Below are positions 36,515 through 45,733 of a stretch of 64,000 nt of DNA, piece after piece (position 1 is the stretch's first letter; each line of letters begins with the position of its first letter). The stretch is from Nageia nagi. Taxonomy: Eukaryota > Pinophyta. Where the stretch lies: positions 161,448,001 through 161,512,000 of the forward strand of contig JBITNC010000001.1 of the NCBI GenBank assembly GCA_050084985.1, written 5' to 3'. The notes beneath the pieces are model-generated. The model saw only the letters and a list, made by a program, of their open reading frames with translations, made no database searches and was not told the DNA's origin. The position numbers and the translations under genes are program-made.

Positions 36515-38852
36515 GAAATAGGAGATTCCTTTGCACCTAAGCACATCCTTAATGGTTCCAATTATAGTATTTTAGAAGCTAAATGCAAAAATTGTCAATT
36601 CTTATGAGATAAAGGAATGAAGTTATAGAAAGGTGCTTATGTTTGTGCTTTTTATTCCAAGTCTCATACTTTTACAAATAATTGATTTGTAGATTCAGGT
36701 TGTACTAATTGTATGAGCTTTAAAAAAATAAGTTTTAAAACTTTCACAAACATAGGAAGAATGTGGTAGTATGGTGATAACTGTATGGTAAAAGTTCAAT
36801 GGATTAGAAGCATCTCGATTCTTGGGAAGGTGATTGAAAATGTGCTTTCTATACCTATGCTAAGGATGAATCTTTTATCAATCATTCAAATTATAAGAAA
36901 AGGATATACCTTTGAGTTCAATTCAAACTCTTTGAGTTTAAGAAAAGCATTTGCCACCTTGATAAAATGATTAGTTAAAAATGATCTTTACATATTTGAT
37001 CAAGTACCTACTAAGTTGTGCTTTACCTCAAATATTTATTCTAAAGGTAACCTTTGGCATCAATACTTAGGTCACCTAAACCATAAGAGTATTCAACTCA
37101 TGAAAGATCAAGATCTTTTGAAATGATTACCTCCTATTTTACTCTTCATTAGCCTTTATAAAAATTGCATCTTAGAGAAGATGAAAAGGAAAAAAATTGA
37201 GAAAGATAAGTTAACTAAGGCACTCAACCTCTCTAATTGATTCACTCATATTTGATGGGTCTTTTTCAAACTAAGTCTCTTAGAGGAGTGGCTTATGTCC
37301 TTACTTTTATTTATGACTTTAGTAGGATGAATTTTAGGTATCTACTAGAGCATAAAGATCAAACCTTTCATATGTTCAAAGAGTTTATGACCTTAGTCAA
37401 AAATCAAACCAATCTAAATATCAAGATGCTAAGGTGAGATAATGTAGGTAAATACATAAACAATGAGTTTAACAACTTTTGTACAAAGCATGGGATCAAA
37501 AGGTAGTTTACTATCCTTTATACTCTACAACAAAATGGTGTTGTTGAAAATAAGAATAGGACTATAATGGAGGTGGATAGATGCATGATGGAAAATCTTC
37601 CTAAATTTTTATGGGTGAAGTTGTTAACACCGCTATGTACACCTTGAATAGGTGCCTCATAAAATTAATTGAAGGAAAAACTTTATGCAAGGCATAAACA
37701 AGGAAGAAACATGATATTTATCATTTGAGGGTCTTTATATGTAAAGCTTTTTCCTTCATAGTTTCTAAAAAAAAGAAGAAGTTGGATAATAAGTTACAAA
37801 AATGTATCTTTATGGGATATGATAGTCAAAATAGAAGGTATAAGCTCTACTCTCATTCAACAAAAGTAATTTTTATTTTAAGGGATGTTAAGTTCAATGA
37901 GGTTCCTAATGGATCTTCTTCAAATGAAGTGTTTTAAGACTCTAAAAGAAAAATTCACTAACTCAAAGGATAATTAGAATCATGAATTTGAATAAGTATA
38001 TCCTTATTAAAATCAACAATCATAATGATCTTTCAACCTATAAGGGGGCATCCCAACATGCTTGTTAGATAGATGTTATGAAGTTGGAATATGAGGTGCT
38101 TATGAAAAATAGAACTTTAAATGTATTTTTAGATTTATTGTCAAAAAATGTAATTGAAAATAAGTGGATATATAATATCAAGTACAATTCCAAGGGTGAA
38201 ATTAAAAAATATAAGATAAAGTTAGTTGCTAAGGGTTTTGCTCAAAAGCATGGAGTTGATTATGAGAAAACATTTTCCTCAGTAGCGAATATGGCTACTG
38301 TTAAATTGATCTTTATCCTTTTAGTAGCTCAAGGTTGGAAGGTACTTCAACTTAATGTAAATAGTGCATTTCTCAATAGTGACTTAGATGTTGAAATATT
38401 CATGAGTTAGCCAGAAGGGTTTATTGTACAAGGGAGAGAGTCCCATGTGTCTAAGTTAAAGAATTAGTTGTATGAACTTGTAAAAGCACCTAAAGCATAG
38501 GATAAGAGATTTTATAGTATTTTAAAACTCTTATATTCTTCAAATGCTACTTAGATTCAAATTTTTATGTGCTTAATGAAGGAAAAGATTTAGTATTAAT
38601 TCTTCTTTATGTATACGGTATTTTGATCATAAAAAATAATATGGTGATCATAAATGAGTGCCTAACCAAAATTAAGGTAGAATATGAGATGACTGATCTT
38701 GGTCTCTTACACTACTACCTTAGTATGGAAGTGTATCAATGTAATTATTATACCTACCTTAGTCAATCCAAATATATTTTAGATATTTTGTAGAAGTTTT
38801 AAATGGAAGAGTGTAAGCTTATGGCTATTTCTATTGCTCTTAGAATAAATCT
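36515..38852 (+). pseudogene. Copia outer gag-pol, first part
   Basis: A gag start-like LNGSNYSILEAK (about 36548) runs almost at once into the protease motif VDSGCTN (about 36689), so most of Gag has been lost. GAG-pre-integrase LWHQYLGHLNHKSIQ follows at about 37050. Integrase core residues are at about 37440-37590 (DNVGKYINNEF, then LQQNGVVENKNRTIME). RT starts about 38060: WIYNIKYNSKGEIKKYK, KLVAKGFAQKHGVDYEKTFS, and QLNVNSAFLNSDL, where copia has [11 protein letters not shown], so a catalytic Asp is lost. The YVDD box reads YVYGIL, also lost. MTDLGLLHYYL follows, and the domain is cut at 38852 by element B. Several stops and frameshifts occur. Confidence 0.85.
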
Positions 38853-39292
38853 TGATACTATCTCAAACTCTCAGTTGATATCTAGTCTACCAAGATCTCA
38901 AGAAGGCACTCACAACATCAAGAAAATAATATAACACAAGCCAATCTCACAAATAACCTAAGATATAAATTGGTTCCTCCCTCATTGGGAGTACATCCAC
39001 TAACCAAAATATTATTATTATCAAGAACCTCTCTTATAAGAACTCTTTCTACTTCTCATAAACCATAACACTATAGCATAACTCTTCAAATATTATGTTA
39101 CAATGAGATGGGGTGCACCTCTAGTTATAATATTAAACCTGCTCTTTAACCTTCCTTTTACCCAAGGGTAAGATTAAATATTTTTTCATATTTATTCTTT
39201 TAATGCTTTAAAGTATGTAAAGATACTTTAAGCATTAAGTGAATTTGTATTAGAGAAAAATATTACATAATATTATATTACAAATTCTAACA
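38853..39292 (-). repeat. 3' LTR of copia B
   Basis: Plus strand TGATACTATCTC ... AATTCTAACA, followed by the C-rich complement of the PPT. It carries a hairpin (taatgctttaaag and actttaagcatta arms, about 39202-39239). Confidence 0.78.
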
Positions 39293-39509
39293 CTCCCCCT
39301 TAATATAATATTGAGATAGAGCATAGAGGAAGAAAAAAAGAGTAAGAGAGAGTTCTCTACCATAGAGATACAAGTGGAGATGAGAAATTTTACATATTTC
39401 AAAATCAAGCAAGATCTTGATTTGAGATTCACTAATTTACCATTTAAGAAAATAATTTATAATACAATCATTAATCATAACTAATTTCACTTTAAAGTGT
39501 ACTCAATCA

Positions 39510-40008
39510 TGATGGAATTAGCCTAGATCTAATTCCCAAGGTCCAAGACTAGGAAGTTAAATCATTCATCATTCAACATCTAATAAGCTACTAACACCAT
39601 TCACATAATATGACACAATGTAATGTGGTTCCTCCCTCCTTGGGAGTACATCCACAACTAGTTCTCTTATTCTCAAATCTATGTCTCTCTTACAACTATT
39701 CTCTAGCTCTCTCCTACACAACCAAGTACAGTAATCTTACTCAAAACTTAGATATATTTACATGAGGAGAGGCCCTCTATTTATACGTTGAGAGCACCTC
39801 CCTAACCTTCCTTTAACCCAAGGGTAAGGTTAGGGTTACATTAAATTTATCACCAAACTTCAACCTACCAACTACCCACTTTGGTAAAGTCAAAGTCTAC
39901 ATATTAAAGAATTCTATTAATCACTTAAGGTATCTACATACCCTTAAGTGATTAATTGAATTTACAAGGAGTCTAGATATTCACAATATTTCATTACAAA
40001 TTCTAACA
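39510..40008 (-). repeat. 3' LTR of copia C
   Basis: Plus strand TGATGGAATTAGCC ... TTCTAACA. TATA box on the minus strand (TATTTATA in plus, 39778-39785). A strong hairpin at about 39910-39952 has arms taatcacttaagg and cccttaagtgatta. Confidence 0.88.
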
Positions 40009-40020
40009 CTCCCCCTTAAT
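40009..40020 (-). other. Polypurine tract of copia C
   Basis: Plus strand ctcccccttaat (minus ATTAAGGGGGAG) directly inside the 3' LTR. The same sequence or a one-base variant occurs at 28162 (A), 39293 (B) and, in plus sense, 45261-45273 (outer). Confidence 0.85.
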
Positions 40021-40505
40021 GCAATATTGGGATAGAGCGTAGAAGAGAGAAGAGAGAGAGTAAGAGAGAGTTCTCCTCCATAGAGATACAAGTGGAGATG
40101 AGAACTTTTACATATTTTGAGAATCTTTTTGAGAACTAGTATGAGACTCACAACATTACCATTTAAAAAAAATGGTTTACAATACAATCATTAACCACAA
40201 CTGGTTTCACTGTACATAGTAGTCGATCAACTTTAAGCTGACATGTGAGTCTCCATGAGCTTGCTTTCACAAGGTGAGTAACCTGCATTTTCTAAAGAAG
40301 ATCCTGCATGCTACAAGCAACTCATGAACAAAATCAGTTGGATGCATCATATATTCAAATAAGAGAATTAAATAATGCCATCTTATAAATAACTGATCAA
40401 TGGTGCACTATAAGCCATCACGGAGATGCCAAGCCATTACTCATAGTCACCTGTTGTATATAGACATGTGTTGATTTTAAAAATAGAGCATAAAAATTGT
40501 ACAAT

Positions 40506-40767
40506 GAGTTTTTCACGCAGAGCAAACTCACCACGAAGGTATAGAATGTACAACAAGTTCGTCACGTAGAGCGAACTTACCACGGAGGTATATTAAATTA
40601 CATGCTCAAAATTTGTACAATAAGTTTCTCACGTAGAGCGAACTCACCATGGAGGTATAAAATGTACAACAAGTTTATCACGCAGAGCAAACTTACCACT
40701 GAGGTATAAAATAATCAACACTCTATAACAACAATTGTACAACAAGTTTGTCACACAGAGCAAACTT
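40506..40767. repeat. Array of five 24-nt stem-loops in copia C 3' UTR
   Basis: Units at 40506-40529, 40555-40578, 40622-40645, 40671-40694 and 40744-40767, each 24 nt, in a longer unit containing tgtacaacaag and taccacggaggtataaaa. Arms by copy: GAGTTT/AAACTC, AAGTTCG/CGAACTT, AAGTTT/GAACTC (imperfect), AAGTTT/AAACTT, AAGTTTG/CAAACTT. The loop keeps tcacgyagag or close variants. Base pairs at the outermost position and position 6 change on both sides together. Confidence 0.75.
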
Positions 40768-40844
40768 ACCACGGAGGTCTAAAATGTACAATAAAAAAAA
40801 AGGCCTCTTAGAGGTGAAGTTGTCATCACTAACAAAAGTTTAAA

Positions 40845-41170
40845 CTTCACTCCCCCTTGAGGGCAACTTCACCAACCCTAGAGAATCCCTAAGCTTGCAG
40901 AACTGAGCTTCAGGAAGGGGCTTGGTGAACAAATCAGCAGAGTTGTCAGTAGATGGACAATACTGCAAGTGTATGATGTCATCTAGAACCTTCTCCCTGA
41001 TAAAATGAGCTTGGATTTCTACATGTTTGGTTCACTGATGGAACACAGGATTCTTAGCCAAAGAGATAGCCGATTGATTATCTGACGAAATAAGAGATGG
41101 GCCATTTTGCTTATACCCAATTTCGTTCAGAAGATGTCTTAGCCAAATAGCTTCTTGGGTGGCAACTCAA
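40845..41170 (-). pseudogene. Copia C RNase H tail
   Basis: Minus sense: VATQEAIWLRHLLNEIGYKQ, SSDNQSAISLAKNPVFHQ, TKHVEIQAHFIREKVL and NSADLFTKPLPEAQ. This is the conserved C-terminal part of copia RNase H, better preserved than in A, B or outer. One in-frame stop occurs after VFHQ. The domain starts at the deletion junction (about 41170). Confidence 0.85.
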
Positions 41171-41201
41171 GTGTACACAAGATAACACATCTATAATTCT
41201 A

Positions 41202-41619
41202 AGAACATCATTCACACAATATGACACAATGTAATGTGGTTCCTCCCTCCTTGGGAGTACATCCACAACTAGTTCTCTTATTCTCAAATCTATGTCTCTC
41301 TTACAACTATTCTCTAGCTCTCTCCTACACAACCAAGTAGAGTAATCTTACTCAAAACTTAGATATATTTACATGAGGAGAGGCCCTCTATTTATAGGTT
41401 GAGAGCACCTCCCTAACCTTCCTTTAACCCAAGGGTAAGGTTAGGGTTACATTAAATTTATCACCAAACTTCAACCTACCAACTACCCACTTTGGTAAAG
41501 TCAAAGTCTACATATTAAAGAATTCTATTAATCACTTAAGGTATCTACATACCCTTAAGTGATTAATTGAATTTACAAGGAGTCTAGATATTCACAATAT
41601 TTCATTACAAATTCTAACA
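41202..41619 (-). repeat. 5' LTR of copia C, truncated
   Basis: Near-identical to 39590-40008 and ends TTCTAACA directly before the TSD. Homology to the left LTR fades between 41170 and 41202, where RNase H-like sequence begins, so the deletion removed the LTR end and the primer site. Confidence 0.85.
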
Positions 41620-42424
41620 AATCAACATTATGTTGATATGTGAGCCTTCATGAGCCTACCCACCTAAAGTAAGTAACTTGCATTCTCAAGTTGAAATTTG
41701 TAAGTTACAAATAACTCATAAACATGATCAGTTAGATGCATATATAAATATTCATATCAATTATAATATAAATGAAATAAATAATACCATCTATAAACTG
41801 ATCAATGATGCACTATAAGTCATCATGAAGATACCAATTTAATACTTATAGTCACTTATTGTATATTAGAACACATGTGTTGATCCTCATAAAAAATAGA
41901 GAATATGCACGTATGAATCTTTCACATATGGATAATCAAATAATTCCAAAATGCACATATTAATTTCTCAAATAGTGATAACAAAAATAAAATATGTACC
42001 ATGAGTTCTTCATACAGAGTGAATTAACCATAAATGCATATATTAACATCAATATTATATAATAAAATATCCTCTTAGAGATGAAGTTATCATCACAAAT
42101 ATGAATTCAACATAAAAATTCAAAAATCATTCCCCCTAGAAGATAACTTCACTAACCATAAGACACTTTCAAAGTGTGCACAACATAGTTTCTAATGTGG
42201 TCTAGTAAAAAAACTAAAAGAGTCAAAGTTAGATGATTAGAGCTATAGTTCTTCCATCAAGACTATCTACTTTATATTATGTACTTAAATTTGTGGTACA
42301 CTATAAGTCATCACTAAGATGCAAATCCATTAATTGTAGTCACCTAAAGATTAATGCATAAACAAAATGGTCAACAACTTTATTAAGAAGGAAGTAGTTA
42401 CAATATATATGGATTCAACAAGAA

Positions 42425-43400
42425 TTCAACCTTTACTCCCTTTTTGAGGGAAACTTCATCAACCTAATAGAATCCTTAAGCTTATAGAACTAAGATTTAG
42501 GAAGCTGCTTGGTAAAAAAATTACCAAAGTTTAAGATTGATGGATAATACTATAAGTGTAGAAGACCATCCATAATTTTTTCTTTGCTAAAGTGGGTTTG
42601 GAGTTCTATATGCTTTATTCTCTAATGAAAAAAGATTCTTTACCAAAATAATAGCTAAATGATTATCAAAAGAAATTTGATATGGATCAACTTACTCATA
42701 GCCAATTTATTTCAAAATATGCCTCAACTAAATGACGTTTTAAGCTACAAATGATATTAATTGATATTCAACCTCCATGGTGAAAAGAGGAGTAGTAGGT
42801 TGCTTCTTGAAAGTTCAAGAGATATCACCTAAATCAATGTTAAATACATAATCAGAGGTTGATTTTCTATTATTTCTATCTTTTTTATAGTCAAAATCTA
42901 ATAATCTTGAGAGAAAAAATAAGGTAACTTGTTATACTTGAGAGTAAGATCCTTAGAACTTGCAACATACCTCAAAATTTGCTTAACTACAATAAAATGC
43001 TCAACATATATCTTTTGCATAAAATGATCTATCAAATTCATAGCAAAGGTAATATCTATCTTAAATATAGTCAAATAAAGAAAAATACCAATAAGTTGCC
43101 TGTAATCTATATCATCTTCCAACTAAGAGTTAGAACTAAGAGATAAAGTGATTCCAAGAGAGATTGAGATTGCAACAGGTTTGTACTCCATATCAAATTT
43201 TTGTAAGATATCTGAGATATACTTTGATTGATTAAGTTAAGTACAATCTTTTTATTGGTACACTTGCATACCAAGGTAGTAGTGCAATAGATTAAGGTCA
43301 ATCATTTCAAAAGTTACTTTGAGTTTTGGTATACACTCTTAGATGATTGCTATATTATTCTTTGTAATCAATAGATCATATACATATAGAAGAATCAAGA
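42425..43400 (-). pseudogene. Copia B pol remnant (RT end and RNase H)
   Basis: Minus sense: FEMIDLNLLHYYLGMQVYQ (about 43320-43265), YRQLIGIFLYLTIFKIDITF (about 43100-43040), a YVEHF...LRYV...KDLTLKYNKL block (42898-43122), then RKSTSDYVFN and a decayed EVEYQ box (about 42750-42870). The tail reads LFTKQLPKS-like (about 42500). The N-terminal part of RT is absent. Multiple stops. Confidence 0.78.
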
Positions 43401-43422
43401 TCATGTCTTATACTATACCACT

Positions 43423-43859
43423 TGATGAAATTAACCTTTTCTAAGTTAATTTCTAATCTACAAAGTTCTTAAGAAAGCACTCACAATATCAATATAATAT
43501 CATATAACATAAGTTGATCTCTCAAAGAACACAAGATACAAAGTGGTTCCTCCCTTCTTTGGAGTATATTTGCTAACCAAGATCTTATTTTTAAGGACCT
43601 TTATTACAAGAAATATTTCTCCTTCTTATCACTAAACCCATAGCATAACTCTTCTTCAAAAATTATGTTACAATGAGAGGGAGGTATACCTCTATTTATA
43701 AAATTAAACCCACTCTTTAACCTCCTTTTTACCCAAGGGTAAGGTTAAATATTTTTCCATATTTATTCTCTTAATATTTTAAGGTATATAAATATACTTT
43801 AAGAATTAAATGAATTCATATTAAAGATATTATAAAATAATATATTATAAATTCTTACA
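43423..43859 (-). repeat. 5' LTR of copia B
   Basis: Plus strand TGATGAAATTAACC ... AATTCTTACA. A weak primer-site remnant follows in minus sense (TGGTATAGTA, plus strand 43411-43420). It shares phrases with 38853-39292: actcacaa, gtggttcctcc, acccaagggtaag. Confidence 0.78.
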
Positions 43860-43861
43860 AT

Positions 43862-44470
43862 TGGTAGTCTTTTTTATTTGACTATCTTTATGCTAGATAT
43901 TGCCTATGCAATGAATCTAATGGCAAGGTTTATCCTCCATAAGTATTATGTTGAGCATTTTCATGTTACTAAGATGATTTTGAGGTATATTACAAGTACA
44001 AAGGATCTTACCCTAAAGTTTACCAAGTTATCTTTTTTTATTCCCTCATGGTTCTCTAATTTTAATTATGGGGGTGACAAAGATGACAAGAAATCCATGT
44101 TGGTTTATGTGTTTAATATTGAATCAAGTGTTATCTCTTGGCCTTCCAAGAAGTATTCTACAGTCACTCTATCCACCATAAAAGCAAAATATAGAGCTAT
44201 GACTGTTATAGCCTAGGAAGTGATTTGGCATAGGCATATTCTGAAAAGAATTAGGTATGAGAAGGTTGGCCCATTCTTGATATCTTCAGATAATCAATCA
44301 GCCATTGCTTTGAACAATAACTTGATATTCCATTAAAGAATAAAATAGATCAAAATCTAAGCCCATTTTATGAAAGAGAAAGTTTTAGATGACACCTTTT
44401 AGGTTCAGTATTATCTATCAAACAAAAACTCTATTGATTTGTTCACCAAACCCCTTCTAGACACTTAATT
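43862..44470 (+). pseudogene. Copia outer pol, second part (RT end and RNase H)
   Basis: Resumes at IGSLFYLTIFMLDIAYAMNL (43862), then YVEHFHVTKMILRYITSTKD, NYGGDKDDKKSMLVYVFN and STVTLSTIKAKYRAM (the RNase H E is replaced by K in IKAKY). It then continues with SSDNQSAIALNN and NSIDLFTKPLLDT before the stop at about 44466. This completes the domain interrupted at 38852. Stops include one after TVIA (44214-44216). Confidence 0.82.
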
Positions 44471-44619
44471 TTGAAAGCTTCAAGGGTATCTTGGGCTGGT
44501 GAAGTTTCTCTTAAGGGGGATTGGAGCTTAAATTATTATTGAATTCATTTTTATTATGATAAGTTTACTCATACAAGTATATTTTGGTTATCTAGTGTTG
44601 ATCTTTATGTATATTTTTG

Positions 44620-44745
44620 TATTTTGGTTCTCCATATGTGAGGAACTAGTATGTGCATATTAGAATTATTTAGTTATCAACATGAGATGTACTTATTTAT
44701 ATACTTATTTTATTATTTAGTTATCCATGTGTGAGAAACTAGTAT
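44620..44745. repeat. 24-nt stem-loops in copia outer 3' UTR
   Basis: 44625-44648 (arms TGGTTC and GAACTA, one G-T pair) and 44718-44741 (arms TAGTT and AACTA). Loops contain ccatatgtgagg and ccatgtgtgaga. Same unit length and position relative to pol and PPT as in A and C. Confidence 0.65.
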
Positions 44746-45187
44746 ATACATGGTTGGATGTATATCTTATTTTTTGTAATTATGATCAAGATATGTGTTT
44801 CTTATATAGCAAGTGATTATGAGTTTGTTTGGTATCTTTGTGATGATTTATAATTCACCATTTGATTAGTTTATAGATAAAATTATTTGATTCATTTATC
44901 TTATGATTCATCTAACTAGTCTTATGTATGAGCTACTTGTAGATTGCAAGTTTCTTCTTGAGATTATAGGTTAATTACTTTGAGTATGCACATGGAGGCT
45001 CATCTTATCAACTTCTTATTGAAGACTACTTCTAATACATTGAAATCATCTATGGTTGATGGATATTGTATTTTAAACTATTTATTAAATTGTTAAGTAG
45101 TTGATCCTTATCTAAAATCTATTACTTCTCAAGATGTAAGGTTACTATCTTCAGTTGTATCTATTATGGAGGAGAACTCTCTTATTA

Positions 45188-45234
<47 letters not shown>
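45188..45234. repeat. (CT)n(AT)n microsatellite
   Basis: About ten CT units run straight into about twelve TA units, in the 3' UTR of copia outer, about 30 bp before its PPT. Confidence 0.95.
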
Positions 45235-45273
45235 CTTCTCTACTCTCTACCCAATATTGCATTAAGGGGGGAG

Positions 45274-45733
45274 TGTTAGAATTGCTAGTTCATTATTATT
45301 TGGTATCTAAAATATGTCTCACTTACTTAATTCATCTAACTAATAAAAGTTTTTTTAAATAGCCTTTTAGTATTTAAGAACTAAATAAGCATAACTTGAT
45401 CATTCCTACCTCATGTAAACCTTAGGTTAAAAGGTGAGTTAAGGTGGGGTTCTTTCCTATAAATAGAGGGCTTTACCTTGTTGTAAAACACTTGAGTTTG
45501 AAGTATTGTTATGCTCTTAGAGTGTAGGTTGATAGGAGAAGATTATTCTAATATTGTAAGAGAGTTTTGTGAGTCTTGAAAATTAATAAAATCTAGCTCA
45601 GAATGCAGTAATCTCTTGGGAGAGAGACTATACATGACTATCTCATTTGTGTGTGATTAAGTGATTGTATCTTGAGTTATTTATTAGAAGTAGACAAGGT
45701 TACAATAGAGATTTGTTGGTTGTATCTCTTGGT
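45274..45733 (+). repeat. 3' LTR of copia outer
   Basis: Starts TGTTAGAATTGC right after the PPT (aaggggggag, 45264-45273). TATA box at 45458-45465. The 3' end is approximate because similarity to the 5' LTR weakens after 45690. Confidence 0.82.

Larger units (their letters stand above)
39510..41619 (-). mobile_element. Copia element C, nested in B, very young and internally deleted
   Basis: Minus strand, 2.1 kb, flanked by the perfect TSD AATCA (39505-39509, 41620-41624). Left (3') LTR 39510-40008 is intact. The right (5') LTR (about 41202-41619) lacks roughly its last 80 bp. Over the shared ~415 bp I count three differences (cataat/cacaat, gtacag/gtagag, tacg/tagg), so insertion was recent compared with B and outer. 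The interior holds only the RNase H tail, a 3' UTR with five stem-loops, and the PPT. Primer site, gag, protease, integrase and RT are missing. The flanking B sequence joins correctly across the insertion. Confidence 0.88.
38853..43859 (-). mobile_element. Copia element B, nested in outer, internally deleted
   Basis: Minus strand. 3' LTR 38853-39292 and 5' LTR 43423-43859 (TGAT...start and TTCT(A/T)ACA end in plus strand), PPT at 39293-39302 (plus-strand ctcccccttaat), pol end at 42425-43400. The 5' LTR is followed within about 20 bp by mid-RT sequence; gag, protease, integrase and the RT N-terminus are gone. Its two LTRs are clearly diverged. The 5-bp flanks (aatct and attgg) do not match, so the TSD is not confirmed. 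It is itself split by element C. Confidence 0.8.
33412..45733 (+). mobile_element. Copia element 'outer', split by a nested insertion
   Basis: Plus strand. 5' LTR 33412-33882, degraded initiator-Met primer site at 33885, pol in two pieces (36515-38852 and 43862-44470), PPT 45264-45273, 3' LTR 45274 to about 45733. Without the nested element B the length would be about 7.3 kb. Copia RT is cut in mid-domain at 38852 and resumes at 43862, which proves B's insertion. About 20-30 residues are missing at the junction. No clear TSD is visible and LTR copies are well diverged, so it is old. Confidence 0.85.

Noticed and set aside
40506-40767. CRISPR-like array (regular repeats with spacers)
   Set aside because: This is plant nuclear DNA inside a copia 3' UTR; units are imperfect tandem repeats without unique spacers.
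38848-43864. Target-site duplication for copia B
   Set aside because: The flanks aatct and attgg do not match, and host coding sequence is missing at the junction, so I left the TSD unassigned.
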